Below are positions 1-14,484 of a stretch of DNA of 64,000 bases, one piece after another (within the stretch, counting starts at the first letter, position 1; the number at the start of each line of letters is the position of its first letter). Under the pieces are notes generated by a model. The model was not told the DNA's origin. It did not search any database and saw only the letters and a list, made by a program, of their open reading frames with translations. The position numbers were made by a program, and so were the translations under genes. The DNA is taken from assembly GCA_002633005.1 (NCBI GenBank), contig NMRA01000408.1, forward strand, positions 186,001 through 250,000, in the 5' to 3' direction. Source of the stretch: Phoronis australis (lineage: Eukaryota > Phoronida > Phoronidae).

Positions 1-222
1 AAATAGATTGTCATTTACATAAATCTAAACACTCCCACTCTTATTAAGTATGATTAAAATAATACAAATAATCTGTTAGTGTCACACCTGATACAATGAA
101 ATGGTTATAGCATAATAAGAACTATGAGTAAAAATATAAAATACATATCTACTAAATGGCTACTCACATAAACCTGTGCACAAATAAATTTAAACCTTTG
201 AAAATTTCAATGAAATACTATT

Positions 223-861
223 CATGTGCGCACCCAGGGGGTGGGGGGCTCGGATGAGCCCCCCCCCCATTTGGCGAAGTGAGCAAAAAGGTCCGCCTCA
301 GACAGACAAAAAGTCCGAAAAAGTAGAAAATGAGGCAAATGTCCACTAAAAAGGCATATGCGCAATTCATAGTTGTGAAAGTTTCAAAAGTCCCGTTTAG
401 ACATCAACTTTCGTCCCGGTGCAACTGACACGAAGCGAATTGACCCGTGTCAAGCAGCTGTTTACACACACAACTCACTAACCGTGGCAAGAAAATTAAA
501 GGCTGGAGAGACAGGATCGCACATGCGCAGGTTTACAAATGACGAAAGTTGCAGAGACAAAGAACCCGTAAGTACGTCATTGCACAAGCGCAGTAGAGAT
601 GATCCTTTCCGCCTTACTCCAGTTCGGCGTTTAGACACGGCGCAAATGTTCGGGCGCAAATTACTCTACCTCACAAACGGGTGGCAAAAATTTGTCATCG
701 CAGTGTCAATTTGTTCTGTGTCAGTCCGTTTACACACTGGAACTACTTGTTCTGTGTCAGCTGATCCGTGTCAACTTTGTAAGTGTAAAAAAGCACTTTA
801 GTAAAAGGTCCACATTCTCAAAAATTCGAGCACCCCCATTTTTAGGCTGGGTGCGCACATG
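223..861. mobile_element. 639-bp non-autonomous element with 14-bp perfect terminal inverted repeats
   Basis: CATGTGCGCACCCA at 223-236 is repeated as its exact reverse complement at 848-861. Just inside the left end is a G-run/C-run hairpin (about 238-271). The interior is GC-richer than its surroundings and has no convincing protein. No clear target-site duplication is visible. It lies downstream of the scramblase stop codon. Confidence 0.6.
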
Positions 862-1125
862 CTGTTGCATAACCTATAATGAAAAAATAGATTGCTTCCT
901 TCAAAATTATAGACGTCATGAACTGTTATACAACAGGTAAAAAGTAATTAAAATGAAACCACATAAAGTCTTGTACAATCACTGGCATCACAATTCTGCG
1001 CCTCCTGAAACAACTACTAACACTTCAATCAAAACCAAGCAAAGGTCAAAGGTCATGTTGCCACTCCAAACTTGTATGGACGCTGAAGAAACCTGTGTCT
1101 ATCACGCTGTTTGCTGTCACGCATG
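862..1125. other. Scramblase 3' UTR / 3' flank
   Basis: About 260 bases between the scramblase stop and the inverted-repeat element. No canonical AATAAA is visible on the minus strand here, so the polyadenylation site is not assigned. Bases 1-222, beyond the element, show nothing recognisable. Confidence 0.4.
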
Positions 1126-1220
1126 CTAGTTGTTCTTGTTGGTTTCAAAATACATGAAATCTACCAAGAAGGTGGCGCCAAACAAGATGGCCTTTTGCTG
1201 GACATCCATGTCAGGAGGGA
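1126..1220 (-). CDS. PLSCR: Scramblase terminal coding exon 6
   Basis: Residues 220-250 begin FPPDMDVQQKAIL, contain the membrane helix FGATFLVDFMYFE and end at the TAG stop at 1126-1128. The acceptor is GTCTTGTAG. The lysine/asparagine tail after the helix is only about six residues, as expected for a scramblase. Confidence 0.92.
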
Positions 1221-4200
1221 CTACAAGACAAAGCAAGTCATGACAATTGGTCGTTCGTCGAAGGCTGCTATATTTGCCTCATGTAACATTCTCAAATACA
1301 TACTTTAAACAAATTTTACTACAACATGGACACATCATCGGGGATCTACAATAGTCGGGACGCTTGTATAGACCCGCTAGGTAGAACATCAAAGTGAGTG
1401 AAAATGAAACAACTGTGAAAATACATACTGTAATCAACTGAAGAAATGGCATGAAGGTTGGGACATTAGTTCTGACGGTGCATGTGATTCTGTGGAAACT
1501 AAGGGCTTGAGTGCCGACAAAGAGCTTTTAACTGAACTTCCTACCTCAAGTGAACGACATCTGACACCTCATGTCAAAGTATGAGCAACTGAATGAAGAA
1601 TTCAATTGTTTTTTCACGCCTTGATGTGAGCTGTCAGCTCGGGTATAGTTCACTTGAGTCTGTAGGTATCTGTCTGCACTGGTGGCCTACGAAATAACTT
1701 ACACAGTCACTGTGTGAACATGAGAATTTGTAACATGTTCAGATGTTTAGACTACTAACACCGTTGCAATGACTACACACTTACACTGAACGCTGAAGTC
1801 GTTGACGCCCCCGCATATCTCACGTGCCCCTCCCCAGTGTTTGACGATGGCTCCAATTTCCTGGGTTTTGTCAGGGTTCAACACCTGAAATACACACAAA
1901 ATTATGGAAGGCCAAACAAAATTATGGAAGGCCAAACAAAATTATGGAAGGCCAAACAAAATTATGGAAGGACAAACAAAATTATGGAAGGCCAAACAAA
2001 ATGGAGCATAACGCTTCCTTCATAATAAAACATCTAAGGATTAAGATTGGTGACTTATTCAGAATAAAAAATCTCACCTCTATGTCAAATTTCAGTGCAT
2101 CAATTGGGCTGCCCCCGTTCCAACTCTCCTACTTCTCAGAGGTTGAAACTGCCTTACATGACTGACCTATTTTTCAAAATGTCAGGCACTCGCTAGTTGA
2201 TTAATGCATTTGAAGAATCTTATGCTAACAGAATTTGCACACAAGTGGACAAGAAACGTGCACTGTTCACCGCAGAGTATCCAGAGAATTCTTCCACCCA
2301 TCAATTAGGCTTGATGGCATTGTCACAGATTGAAGTGAGCTTGACGCTATTCATGGGCTTGGTTGAGCGTTAGATGAGATAATTGCGGTCGTAAACCAAC
2401 ACGCTTGTTTGGCCGTCTTTGAATGTTTAAAAACAATGCACTATAAATAAAATTGACTAATAGGATTCCTTCAGCAGCGTGGCTATGCCACATATATTAA
2501 TTTATGAATCGGTTAGTCGCAGTCTGGCTTAAGCTTGCTGAGGCGTTGGGGTAACAAAACCCCAAATGTTAGCGTAGGAGTTGTCTCATGCAAAGATTGT
2601 CAACATTTTGTATACCAGCTTCAATGCTCAAAGCACTATCACTAGAAATAGAACCACTCCGTGGGAAAGCAGGTTCATGTGTACTCTTGTTTTTATTACT
2701 TCAAAATGATCAGCATAGACCAAATTTTCAGTCACTGCTTCAAGGTCTTACAAAGTTAATGCATTTCCACCCCATAAATGTATTTTGCATCAAGTTCCAG
2801 CATTTATTGGTACGTGGTACACATTTTGTCGCCGATACGCTCATCACTTTCATCCATGATGGATCAAAGCTTCATGCAGATCTTGAAAGAGACTTAAAGG
2901 AGCATGCCACCCAAAAACAACCTAATTTGTATCAATTTAGATCGAGTAGTTCTACTCCATAACGACACGTACGGTTGCGTTACCTGACACCTGACGGCAG
3001 ACGGAGGTGTTGAAATTATCCAATGCCGTCATCGGTTTCACACGCAGTCTGTTCAGCAGTTCACAACACGGGTTACTGGTGTCAGCTTATCGCTTGAAGT
3101 CATCGTTTAACGCCAATAAATCATCAAACTTCGATGTAAAACCCTTAACAATACACCGACTTCTTATAAAAACGTGTTGTTTTATTTCGCTCTAACGGAT
3201 TTATTGGTATTTGGACACACCGTAGCCTACAAAGTTCGGCAGGCCAATAAGGTCCGTAGCAGGAGTTTGGGGTCTCTTCGGAGATAATTTCGAAGTATTT
3301 TCCGTGAGATACAGACAGGAGAACCTAGATCTATGTTGTTTGGATTTGTGATTTTTTGAGTTCTAAACAAAAAACGCTTCTTAGCCTGGCCAGTGGCTNC
3401 CCCGCCAGTGGCTCGGAAACTGATCAGACATCACGAACATAAACCAGCCAAAGTTCAGTCAAGAAAATACTATACTACTGAGCCAAAGTAATGTGCGCCT
3501 GATTATGTTGGTGACTTAGCCACGAAACTGCAAATCTACTTACTCGTCGGGGGCGGCGAATTCAGGTTCTGCTTTGGCCACAGCACTGTCAGGGCAGAAG
3601 TTGTACATTGACAATCATTATTTGAGTAATGTAAATGTAAATAAAGATTCCCCTAACACCTGGCTGTGGGATGGAAATTGAGTTGTTTCACAACAGTTTC
3701 TGTCAGCTAACACTAAATTAGCAAGAACTTACATGGCCTAGGTGTCCCGTCAATTAGTTTTATTGCACCTAAAGGTCGGTAAAGCAGTGATTTATTCATT
3801 GCTGGCTTCTCAAATCACTTGCACTCACGAACACTCCAAAGGCATTACAAACTGCATCTAATGAGTCAGACTTTGTTTCAGTTTTATATAAGTATTGGTT
3901 AGGGTGAGAATAATTCATATTGAAACAGAAAGCTCAGTAATAAACGCCAACATGGCAACTCGCAATCCCGATTTAGGACGAGCTAGAGCTCATCAGTCCT
4001 GACTTCGCAGGTGGATCGTTAAGTTTTACAGGCTATCAATTCGAACAGGAATACAGTGATGGAGAAATACTAGAAAGGCGCCGTGAACAAGCTCAGACAA
4101 CGGAACACATGGAGTTATTTGGTAAGCTGGCATTCGTCAGGCACTGTCTACGTCTGCAAGACACAGACACGGAGATGTTTCATGGCCTCATACTTGCTAT

Positions 4201-7200
4201 TTACAGCATACATTTCATTCTTCACTACCATGAGCCACTTCCTAAGCATTTCGGATTCTCAAGGAAGTAAAAAAAACGATATTCCCGCTTTCCTTGCAGC
4301 TGCTTAGTTCGGACAACCGGGAACGATGCACCGCAACATAGCGGCATTCACTCTGCACATGAACCACTGACGTCGCTAGCATCGTTTCTCACCTTCCTCA
4401 CAGGTTAACGCGACACCTCTTGGCAAGGCAAAGTCGACCGTATGCGAGGCGATGTGGATATAGACCGATTAAGACAGCAAAAAAGACTAATTAAATCGGG
4501 TGGCATTCTCCTTTAAATGTCATTCTGAGGAAAAAGTGACCATTGTTCTGTTAAGCTTGCAAAAACAGTGAACAACCCAAACTGAGCTACAACAACCTGA
4601 TAATCAGTGAAGCGAATCAAAATTTTTTTTTCCTAATCAATCGGAAACCTTTCCGATTCCAGGCTCCATTCTGAATCGGTTTTGAGTGATATCGCAGAGT
4701 ACTGACAACCATTGGGTATTACCTGGAATGGTACATCCGTGCAGCACTTGATATAACAACACGGCCCGTCAATCTTGAAGATGGGAGTTTCCGTTGTATC
4801 GTACACAGTGTAGCGGGGGTAGATACAAGTCCACCTATCAAAAGTAAAAAGAATATTTTCATTTTTTGGCATAGTATCAATTGTGTTCCTATTCTGCTAA
4901 AACTTTTTACTCTTATGATCCAGTGTCATCACAAAACAGCAAATATGAATAACATATTTTTACAGGCATTTTACTAAGCACCTGACCTCAGTCAAACGTT
5001 CACTATTCCGCACAAAGTTGTTATCCAATTTCTCGCACCAAAAAGCAGAAATAAGAAAATTAATTATTGCCCTACATATTTTATATTTGTTGTTTATCTG
5101 ATCCGTGAGTTTTGAATATCAAGTTCATCGTTAAATTTTTATCTACATGTGAACTAAAGACACCCAGTAATTTTTCAAAAAGCATTCTCTGAAAAGCGTC
5201 CCATGTTTTGAGATAAAAGCTAGAAAAAGTGAATTACACACGCAGCCATTGAGACAGTTGTCAACATGCACACATCACACTGTTACTGAGAAGGACATTA
5301 TCGTGCACACATGATACATTCGTTCCTATTGGTTGGAATACATCCATTCAACTTTTATTGGCTAATCAAATCTTGCCACAACACATGGTTTGCTAGGCAA
5401 ATTAGCATATATCATACTTTAATCGGACAGTCACCTGAAGCAGATAAACTATTGACGTTGCCATGGTAATTTTAATTTTGTTTCAGCGAGAAAAATGTCT
5501 CTTGCCAAGAGAGGTCATCACTGGGACAATCCGCGTGCCAGGCTGACGAATTGTCAACAATCTCTAATCTTTGAAAGTTCAAAAATCTTGAGTTTTCAGT
5601 CTGCTGAATTACTATCTAGTCATAACAATATTTGATGGCACGAGTTTTTAGTTATGAAATCAAGCGGCCTGACAAACTATGTTTTGTCTCGGATTGGACA
5701 GAAGTCTCGCCAGATAATCTCACTTTAACACCTAATTTTTATGTTTTTCGGTCAATGTGATGTATCACGTGTGCATAATTTATGTGTCAAGTACGTGTCC
5801 TCTTATAGGCATTATGTGCAATTCTGACTATTTGTACTAAGTTTCAACCACTTAAAGTGAACCAAACATGAAACACGAATCATTCCAGAATTGAAAGGTA
5901 CTTGGAACAGAACACCGTGATTTATCCAATTGTGAAGATTTGTAAGGCTAAGCATGAACTGTCCAACTCCTACAGAGGACACCAAGGATGCCTTTTTGGT
6001 TTTGTTGATAAAGTCAAAGCATTTAGCGCAAAAATTTGACTGAAAACTGGACTGCGACATTTTTAGCCACAAATGCAACGCCTAACTCAGTCACCATACT
6101 CGAATTAAAAACAAAAACCACCAAAACTTTAGCAGCTGCGAATTTCGTAATAATACCTAGATAAGTCCAATTTTAGTCCATTTTGGAGAGCAAAACCTGT
6201 CCATAAGAATCAAACACTCTCCACAAAAACTTCAACAAGTAGTCTGCGAAACAAAATAGGAGCGAGGACGTTTTGTAAAATATCCCATTTCTTGCTTTGA
6301 ATGTCACCCCAGCCCACAAAGAAGTAGTTACGCAATGGGTCGTAAGGGTATCACAGGACATCATCTGATAGTAACCAGAAGCGTGTTCAATAAAGTGAGT
6401 GCCTGTGAGCGATTTTAGCGCCCTCGTCCTGAACAGCTGTGTTCACGTTAGCGCTCGCGAACAAACTCAAGAGCATGTTCGCTTAGATTTCCAAGATGGC
6501 GTCCTGCGAAGGCTTCACGTCTGCAACATATGAACCCATTATGGTTCTGCAACACGAAAACCAACCTCAAAAGTTGACCGACTCATCCGAAACTGCGACT
6601 TAAACTGCGGGTCGCTGTAGCGAGGAACAGTTTCCTCGATGTAATTTTCGATTCTTGTCGTTCCAAAGCCTTCACGGTTGTTGTCTTGGGCTGCCGATAT
6701 TAACAATTATTGGCAAAGATTAATCATATTATAGCTCAGTACGCCATAGGAAGGACTGTTACTGTTAAGCTCATCGGCTAAGACATTCAACACAATGTGC
6801 TTCAGAGTCGCCATACTGGATCGCACAGTGAGCGCTCACAGCTGTTCAGGAGCTGTTCCTTGTGTTTGCGAGTACATGCTTAGCGGGCGCTCACTCTGTT
6901 GAACACGCTTCTGGAAAGTACGCTGATGCATCATAGGCAGTAAAGATTACATCACCAGATGTAAGAAGAGCCAAACATCCTGTCAGCTGAGACTACTAAT
7001 ATGACCATTAACTTTCTGCCTAAAGTGCAGACAGAGCAAATTAAGCAAATGCCTCTATTGACCAACCAAATGTTGACAGGTTATATAATGTTCAGTTTTC
7101 CAGTTGCATCAGAGCTTAAGCTGTCTTTCTGTAACAAAATGTGTCAACAACTAGCAAGTGCAGTGACTGTAAAGTGTAAACCCATACTTTCTGAATGAAC

Positions 7201-10200
7201 TACATAAAATGAGGGAAAATTACACTCCACCATCACTGGTGCATTGGGAATATGACAAGAATCCTACGTTGACATCCAAACCGGATGAGATTGGGCAGAA
7301 ACACACTGGGGGGAGGATTTTTTTTAATTTTCGATTTGAAAGTTTTTAAATATAATAATCACATTTGAATAGTTCATGAAAGCAGACATTGTTTGGTTTT
7401 TGAATTTTTAAAATCGGACAAGAAATGTGACTTTTAGCCTGTGAATTTTAACCGAAAGTTGCCCAGAGCTCGAACGTTGTACTGTGCCTCATTAATTATG
7501 TGTGTAGCACATGGGCGGGGCAGCACTGAAAAAAGTGGGCGGGGGGCATAGCCCCCCCAAGCACCCCTGTAATGCACCACCCATAAATAATGGGCAGCGC
7601 AGCACTGAAAAAAGTGGGGGCTATAGCCCCCCAGCCCCGTATGGTGCGCTGCCCATGCAACATAATGGCCAATTACCGAACCAGCAGAGAGTGTTGGATT
7701 TTGAGGTAGGCCAAGGTCATCGTACAATTCTTGACATGAAGACGAGGTTAAATCATACTAAATTCTGTTTCGATGATTTCAACCAATCCTGTCACCCGCT
7801 AATGCATCATTGGCGTCAATTGTGACAGAGCAGGAATCAACTAAAAACTCGTAGCTCCTACCTCCTATCTCAAACTGGATTGGACATCGTGATCTTTAGT
7901 GGGTGGTCGTTTCCCACAGTTGCCGTGTAATTCGCTACAAGCATAGGTCACGCTTACTCATTTAGCAGACTTTGAAAGGGGTTTTCAAATTTTCCTCCAA
8001 TCTTTAGAGGCTAGCCGAGGGTTACAGAGCCTTACTTTGTTCCAGAGATGGATGGAAAGTCTTTATAGTATCTGCTCATAAGCCAAACCCAGGTTGGTCA
8101 GCAACAACATTGTATTAGATCATTTATGATAACTTGCGAATGATCTTAGAACAGCATGGGAATTCTTCACCAATGTTTAGCACACAATATGGCCGACAAG
8201 TGATATTTTGTCTTGTCAAAGTTTTCAACAAACATGAAGATTAACAAAAATTTTTGTTTATCATAAGCTTTGTTACTGCTGGGCATTTGTAAAAAACAAC
8301 AACATTTGGGGAAGTTTCCATTATTTGTTGCATGGTCATCAGCCTTTAAGAAATAAAAACTGACAATTTTGGAAATAAGTTTTATCCAAAGATAATTATC
8401 ACGTGTGATGCCATCCTAAACAGCACTTCAATTTGGAAAATTTAATCAAGCTTGTGTATCACCCTTCTGCACACAGACAAAAACATATGGAAGTCTCAAA
8501 TATTACGTGCGCACCTATGCGCACTTGTGTATTGTACTGTATAAGTGTTGTGTGTGTACTGTGGGCCGATAGCCTCGAATGCAAATAACTATAATAATGT
8601 GACTTCGAAGCAATCACGGAGTCAGGGAAGTCATGATAAAAATTTATGCAACAAGAAAAGAAGGAAATACAGTGAAATGAAAGAGTGCAATTCATAGTGC
8701 ATTCCATAGTCTCAGAATGAAAGTCAAGAAAAAGGGTAATAACTATCCAGTGACTGTAATAATAATAATGTTGACAAAGAGCAAAAAAATTCTCTTCATT
8801 TCAAGCTGCATATTGCCAGTTTGCCAGCGAGACTGCTTCGGATTTCATTCAATTCAACTTTTGATGTTTATAACGTAGTTCATGAACTTATTATTTGGTA
8901 GAACGGACGGGACGCCACCCAGATGCTCCGGATGGCTTCGTCTGATAAGACCAGGCTCATACTGTTCATTAGAAATGTGTTAGCTAAGGCTACTGACAGC
9001 CCATTCTTACACACTTACTCAGGGGCATCTTTAACAAAAATGACTTTAGAAGGTTTAGTCAGAAATTTGGTCTTACAATCAACACAACTATTTACGAATT
9101 TAATTTCTCTTTGACAAAAGTACAAAGTCTTTTAGAATATGCCCATTACAGTTAGTTCCTGAGATAATTTGTGCTAATTATTTCCAGGGTGTGATGCGCT
9201 ACACCAATATGAAGTGGGTGTGGAAGACCAAATTCCTGACTTAGTCGTAATTAGTCACTGTTCTTGAAACCCCATAATTCACTCACAATACAAGGTCACT
9301 CAACTCAATGCATCACTTCTTAGTAGAAATAGAACAATCACTTCCTGTTTTTAATCTTAAATTTGTAAGGCTTCCTTCAGCTGAAGTAAACAACTTTAAC
9401 ATTTCAAGTGATAAATCAGTTAAGAAATAACTGATAAACAAGTATGACCTTACACATTAAACACTCAAAACAACATTTACAGTAAATGCATTATACTGAC
9501 TCTTCCTTTATGGTGGCGATGATGTTCCCTGGGGGGCACTCAATGTTCATCTCTTGAAGACAACAGGGGCAGCAGGCACCCTGACAGTTCAAAGGTCGGG
9601 TCAGCCTCATTATCAGCTGTTCATTATTGTCGGTGATGTTGATCGTAAATGGACGTAGAGTACCACACCAGTAGCGAGTGCAGAACTCCGTATCTGTAAA
9701 AATAACATCATTAGAGTTAAGTAGATTATTGACAACCAGCACGAGATACTAATTCCCAGGTAAAACGAAAACATTCTTTGAAATACAAAGTGTGTAGAAT
9801 TTTGACTTTATACCAATCTAGTACCACTACTCCCGGATATCAATCTAAAACATTAAATCGATAAAGTGACGTCTTATTCATAGAATTTAGCAGAAAAGGT
9901 ATGTCCACACCAAAACAACAGTATCAGTAACATGATCAAATTTCCCTTGATATAAATGTTCGTGATTGAAATCTCAAAAACGCTGTCATTTTTCTAAATT
10001 ATTTCAGTTTGTGCGACTTCCTATTTCGTTCATGAAATCATAATGTCCCATTTTTAATAGCCCTAGTGCAAAAATGGATATTTAAAAACATTTCCTTACT
10101 GGGCTTTAAAGAACAGTACGTAAAGCGTAGTAAATCTTAAAGTTTTCACACGAATACAATCAGACATTTCTGTAATGTGATGTTTTCTTTCAAGTTGTTG

Positions 10201-13200
10201 ATTTCGACGGCTCTTTTTTGCCGACACACTTATGCCCTCATTGGTGAAACGCAATTTGTATAATTCTGAAAATGTCGTTAAGACACCTGTCCGACCAATC
10301 AACTCAATGTACTGAAATCTCTTAAAGTTTGATTTAGAAAAAGTATTTTTTCCACATGAAAACAGTTCCTTAATTTTGATAACTGTAACTATTAAAAACC
10401 TACATCAGTTTTCTTCCCCAAATATTCTAATTTGTTTCAAAGTACAGACATATCGTAACCACGAACTTTTGCCAACTATTACTAATAGAAGCACCTCTTT
10501 TTTACTAGTCTCACCTGAAAAGCTTGTGCCAACTAGTTCTATTAGCTTACACCTTCGGAAATTCACTAAATATTATTATTTTGTGTCAGCTATACTGCTT
10601 CGTCCTCATTATCATGCTTTGATTCTCGGGTCAGTGACCTTTCTTGGTTTCCCCCTATTGTTTTTTTGTACCACATGATTTCTTTTAGGTTAGAGGGAAT
10701 CTTGAGAAATTTAAAGTGAAGTTTCACCATTGTTAAGCTGGCAATCTTGAATTTAAAAATAATCAGTGCTCATCCAGACTTGAACTGTTCTCGAATGAGC
10801 TGACAACTTGAGTCAAAGGCAATGCATACGCGAGGCATTTTCAAATTCGCATTTTGTGGTTGCCCAACCCCAATAAATTCTTAAGCGTTTTCTTGAGTCG
10901 TTGATGCTGATGTTCCTGTTGGTAACGGAAATAGAATCCCATGATAATAAGGAATAACAAGAAACCGATTTTATTGGAGTAAAAGGCCTAATTCAATTTT
11001 TGTTTTTTACCAAGCTAAACTGACAGGGCGAATTGCAGCTTTCTATAATCAAGGTTGGACCTTAAACCCACCTACCATATAGAACATGATGCACGTAAGG
11101 TTATGAAATGGAAGTTGTGTATTCACGCCCTCTCCACACACAGTAAAGTTTCCTCGATTTAGAACACAAGGCGGAACAGCGAAATTTAGTGAAAAATTTT
11201 CAATAAAAATCAACAGGAAAAAGTTTGCATCATAATTTGCACAATTTATATTGTACAACTGTAATCAACAAACACATGAGAGTAATGTTTAGCCCTGTTA
11301 GCAATGCAGTGTCCCAGGTATTGAATTGTGGAAAATGACCATTCTGGCAATTATATTTCCTCAAATTTCAGGAGACTTTACCAAACAATTAGATGTTTTA
11401 TCTGTGAAATGAAAGTGTTGCCGGACAAGCTTAACCTTCTGAAGTCAGCCAGTGTCAAGTAAAAGGTCGATGAATGAAAGGTTAGGCATGAATACCCAAT
11501 AATGAAGTATCATGGCATATCATCACTGCACACAAGCAGCCTATTGTCAGATCTGGTTTGAAAACTTCCCATGACCTATGAAAGGTCATTGAGGTCAAGT
11601 TAAACCCAACTAACTGGAAGTGGGACTACTCAGGATAACATGATGTTAAATACACATCTAAGCTGACTTGCAATATATGGGTCTCAGATTACACTATTGA
11701 GGGCTTGACTATTCCAAACACTTAGAGGGTAATAAAACAAATACCTTCTGTCAGGACCATAAACCCTTTGTTAATCTGTGCTTAATAACAACCAACTGGG
11801 CCAGTTTTAGTCATAAAAGGCCTTTCTTTCCCACTGGCTCTGAAGCTTACCTGTTGCTGAAGTTTCGGCCAATGGAACACTTAACTTCGGTCTAAAATCA
11901 AAGTTAACACCGCAAGTTAACTCTGAAGTAAAAAGGTGGATTTAACAGAAAAGCGTCAACGCTTTCCTACAATGGGAACACTTAACTGTGATGCCATCGG
12001 AATATGGGCAGGGGTCATTGCCTGCGTTTGCCAACAGCGGGCTGTGTCTCGTAACTAATTGTTAATATTTCATTCTAATAACTATTGCTATCGTCCCATT
12101 GCGGCAACTGCGGGCAGCCTTGTGAAGTGATATTTCCACTTGGGTAGAGGTCCTTGCCATTTTTGATGGCAAACACTGACAAAAACAGCAAGACACGTGA
12201 CCAGTGGTTATATCAGTGCTACCTTGCCACAACTTTGCAGAACTATAACTCTGAAGCTGGTGAAACAATTGCTTAACTTCACCTTTTAACCACAGTTAAC
12301 ATTGAAGCTTCAATAATAGGGAAGCAAACTGAATGGGAAAGGGCCTTAAGAGCGAGGTTCTATTTTCACTGACCTTGCATGTCAATTTCAAAAGGTCATG
12401 ATTTACAACCATATGCAAAACTCTAAGCCATTTATGCCGACCATTTACCCCTTACTAAGCCCAAAATTACAGCCATAGAACTTCCTTTTGTCCCGGAGGT
12501 AAGAAAGCGCATTGCTTCCATAGGCCTTTGTTTTGGAATGTCAAACATAATTTCATGGGTCATGTGGGAAACCGTCGAGGTGTATGGCTGTGGAAATATT
12601 GATGGCCATACAACTCGATGGTTTTAAAAATTGTTTATAAGTGTTAGAATTGAAAAAGGTATCTTCAAGAAGGAGATTCTGTTCTGGGAGCATAGGCCAT
12701 GTTTTGAGTGGCCAGCACCATGCTTGTTGGTCCGCAAATCCTGTTTGGTGATCGGGAAGAAACGTTTGTGAATCGTAGAACTGAATTCATTAGGTGCCTG
12801 AGCGTTGTTTACAAGTGAAGGAGTTACGTTTGTGATTGGTGCAAGCCTGCAACCATGCTGTTTGGGTAGCCTGACACTAGGGTCCAACAAGAAACACAGG
12901 GCTTTGTTCATACATACAGTATGTGGACACATAAAAAGCCAGTAATGGAGGGCTTCATAAATACTAAAACCTCACCAATTTAGCATTGCGTACCATTCCC
13001 CTGGACTGTCAAAACCAAGAAATTTCCAACCTCCCAATCTGATCTAGAATCCCATTAGATTAAAATTGACAATCAAGCGATTTGGTACGCAATGCTGTCG
13101 TTGTAAGGGGGATCACAGCTTGCAGTCACACAAAGTAATCAACAGGTGAAAGTAAGTCTAATTTCTCTGAAAGTCAACCGTTTTTCTTCATTCGCATTTT

Positions 13201-14434
13201 TTGGTGATAGTATTTCATAAAGAGCACATCTTCAAGATATATGTTGAAAACATATTTTTTCTTCTTTGTTGAACATCGTTTTGAAAATACTACTTTTTAA
13301 ATATTGGTTATCATAGGCGTGCTGTTTACAAAGTACTGGCTGGATTACATGAGCTTATCAGATGAATGTAGACAATGAGAGAGATGGACTATGTAAACAT
13401 TGGTTTAACACCTTTCTCCCCTTGCTATCATTGTCCAACTGATAATGACATACAGCTGTAAACCAGAGTTGTGGATTGAGGGAAATTGGGGAAACTCAGC
13501 CCACAGCGCGAGAATGTAACGGGGATTTTATTTTCTGTTTTTTCTTAACAGGTCAGTGGCACCAAATGAATGACTTAAGAGTTAAGTCTTAAAATATGGT
13601 CGCGTTTAGTGAAATGTTGGCATTCACAACAATGTTATAGGAAGCCTTTTAAAAATGAAAAGGAGAATGTTGGCAATTCTTTTTGTCCAAAATTGATGAA
13701 AATTTTACAGCACCAAAAGTATCACATATCCACAAATCACCCCATAGTATGTCTGTAAAAACACTCTGTACACTGATATATAAATCTGACCTAAGGAGAT
13801 CAACCAAAGAATATTTCACCAAATTTCAATTTACTCATGATTCAGGCAATGGGCAACCCTTTGTGTGTGAAAAGCAACATAAATACCCACACACAAAATT
13901 TAAATAACAAAAGCTCATAGAGTGATGAGTGAATAAAACCGCCCAGACAGTTTATGATAAGGTATCCTGGATAAATGAAAATACGCTAAATATTCCAAAG
14001 AACTTAACAGAACAAACATGTTGACACCCACCTGATTATAAACACTTGAGCTCATTTATATCTCTCAATAGAAGAATAGGGATCAGACTACACAAAGAAT
14101 CTTTAGCCCATTTTGTATATAACAAGATTATTAAATTTTCACACATGCGTAAATATTATACTGACAATTCCCAGAAGTACCTGAGTCTCCTTCAGCTCTT
14201 TCAACAATAAATGGTTTATGTATAATTCATACGGCTTGTACAACAAAATACCCTGAACGATCAATACCAATGTTTGATAAAAATCAAACACGGTGTGTTT
14301 TTGTCGAATGAAATGTCACGCAATAACTGATGGAGTCATTGAGGTTAACTTAAAATTAAATGTTTCCTCATTATTATGTAAACTACTCAAAATGCTTCGG
14401 TTGACATCTGACAACGAAATCATTATTATTATTA

Positions 14435-14484
<50 letters not shown>

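Larger units (their letters stand above)
4835..9500 (-). other. Scramblase intron 3
   Basis: A 4.7-kb intron containing the 540-bp inverted-repeat element (6375-6914) and two adjacent short palindromic elements (7511-7584, 7590-7656). The rest is AT-rich unique-looking sequence with no coding signal. Confidence 0.6.

Noticed and set aside
2588-2962. 124-residue plus-strand open frame as a gene
   Set aside because: It lies in a scramblase intron, and has no recognisable domain or supporting splice structure.
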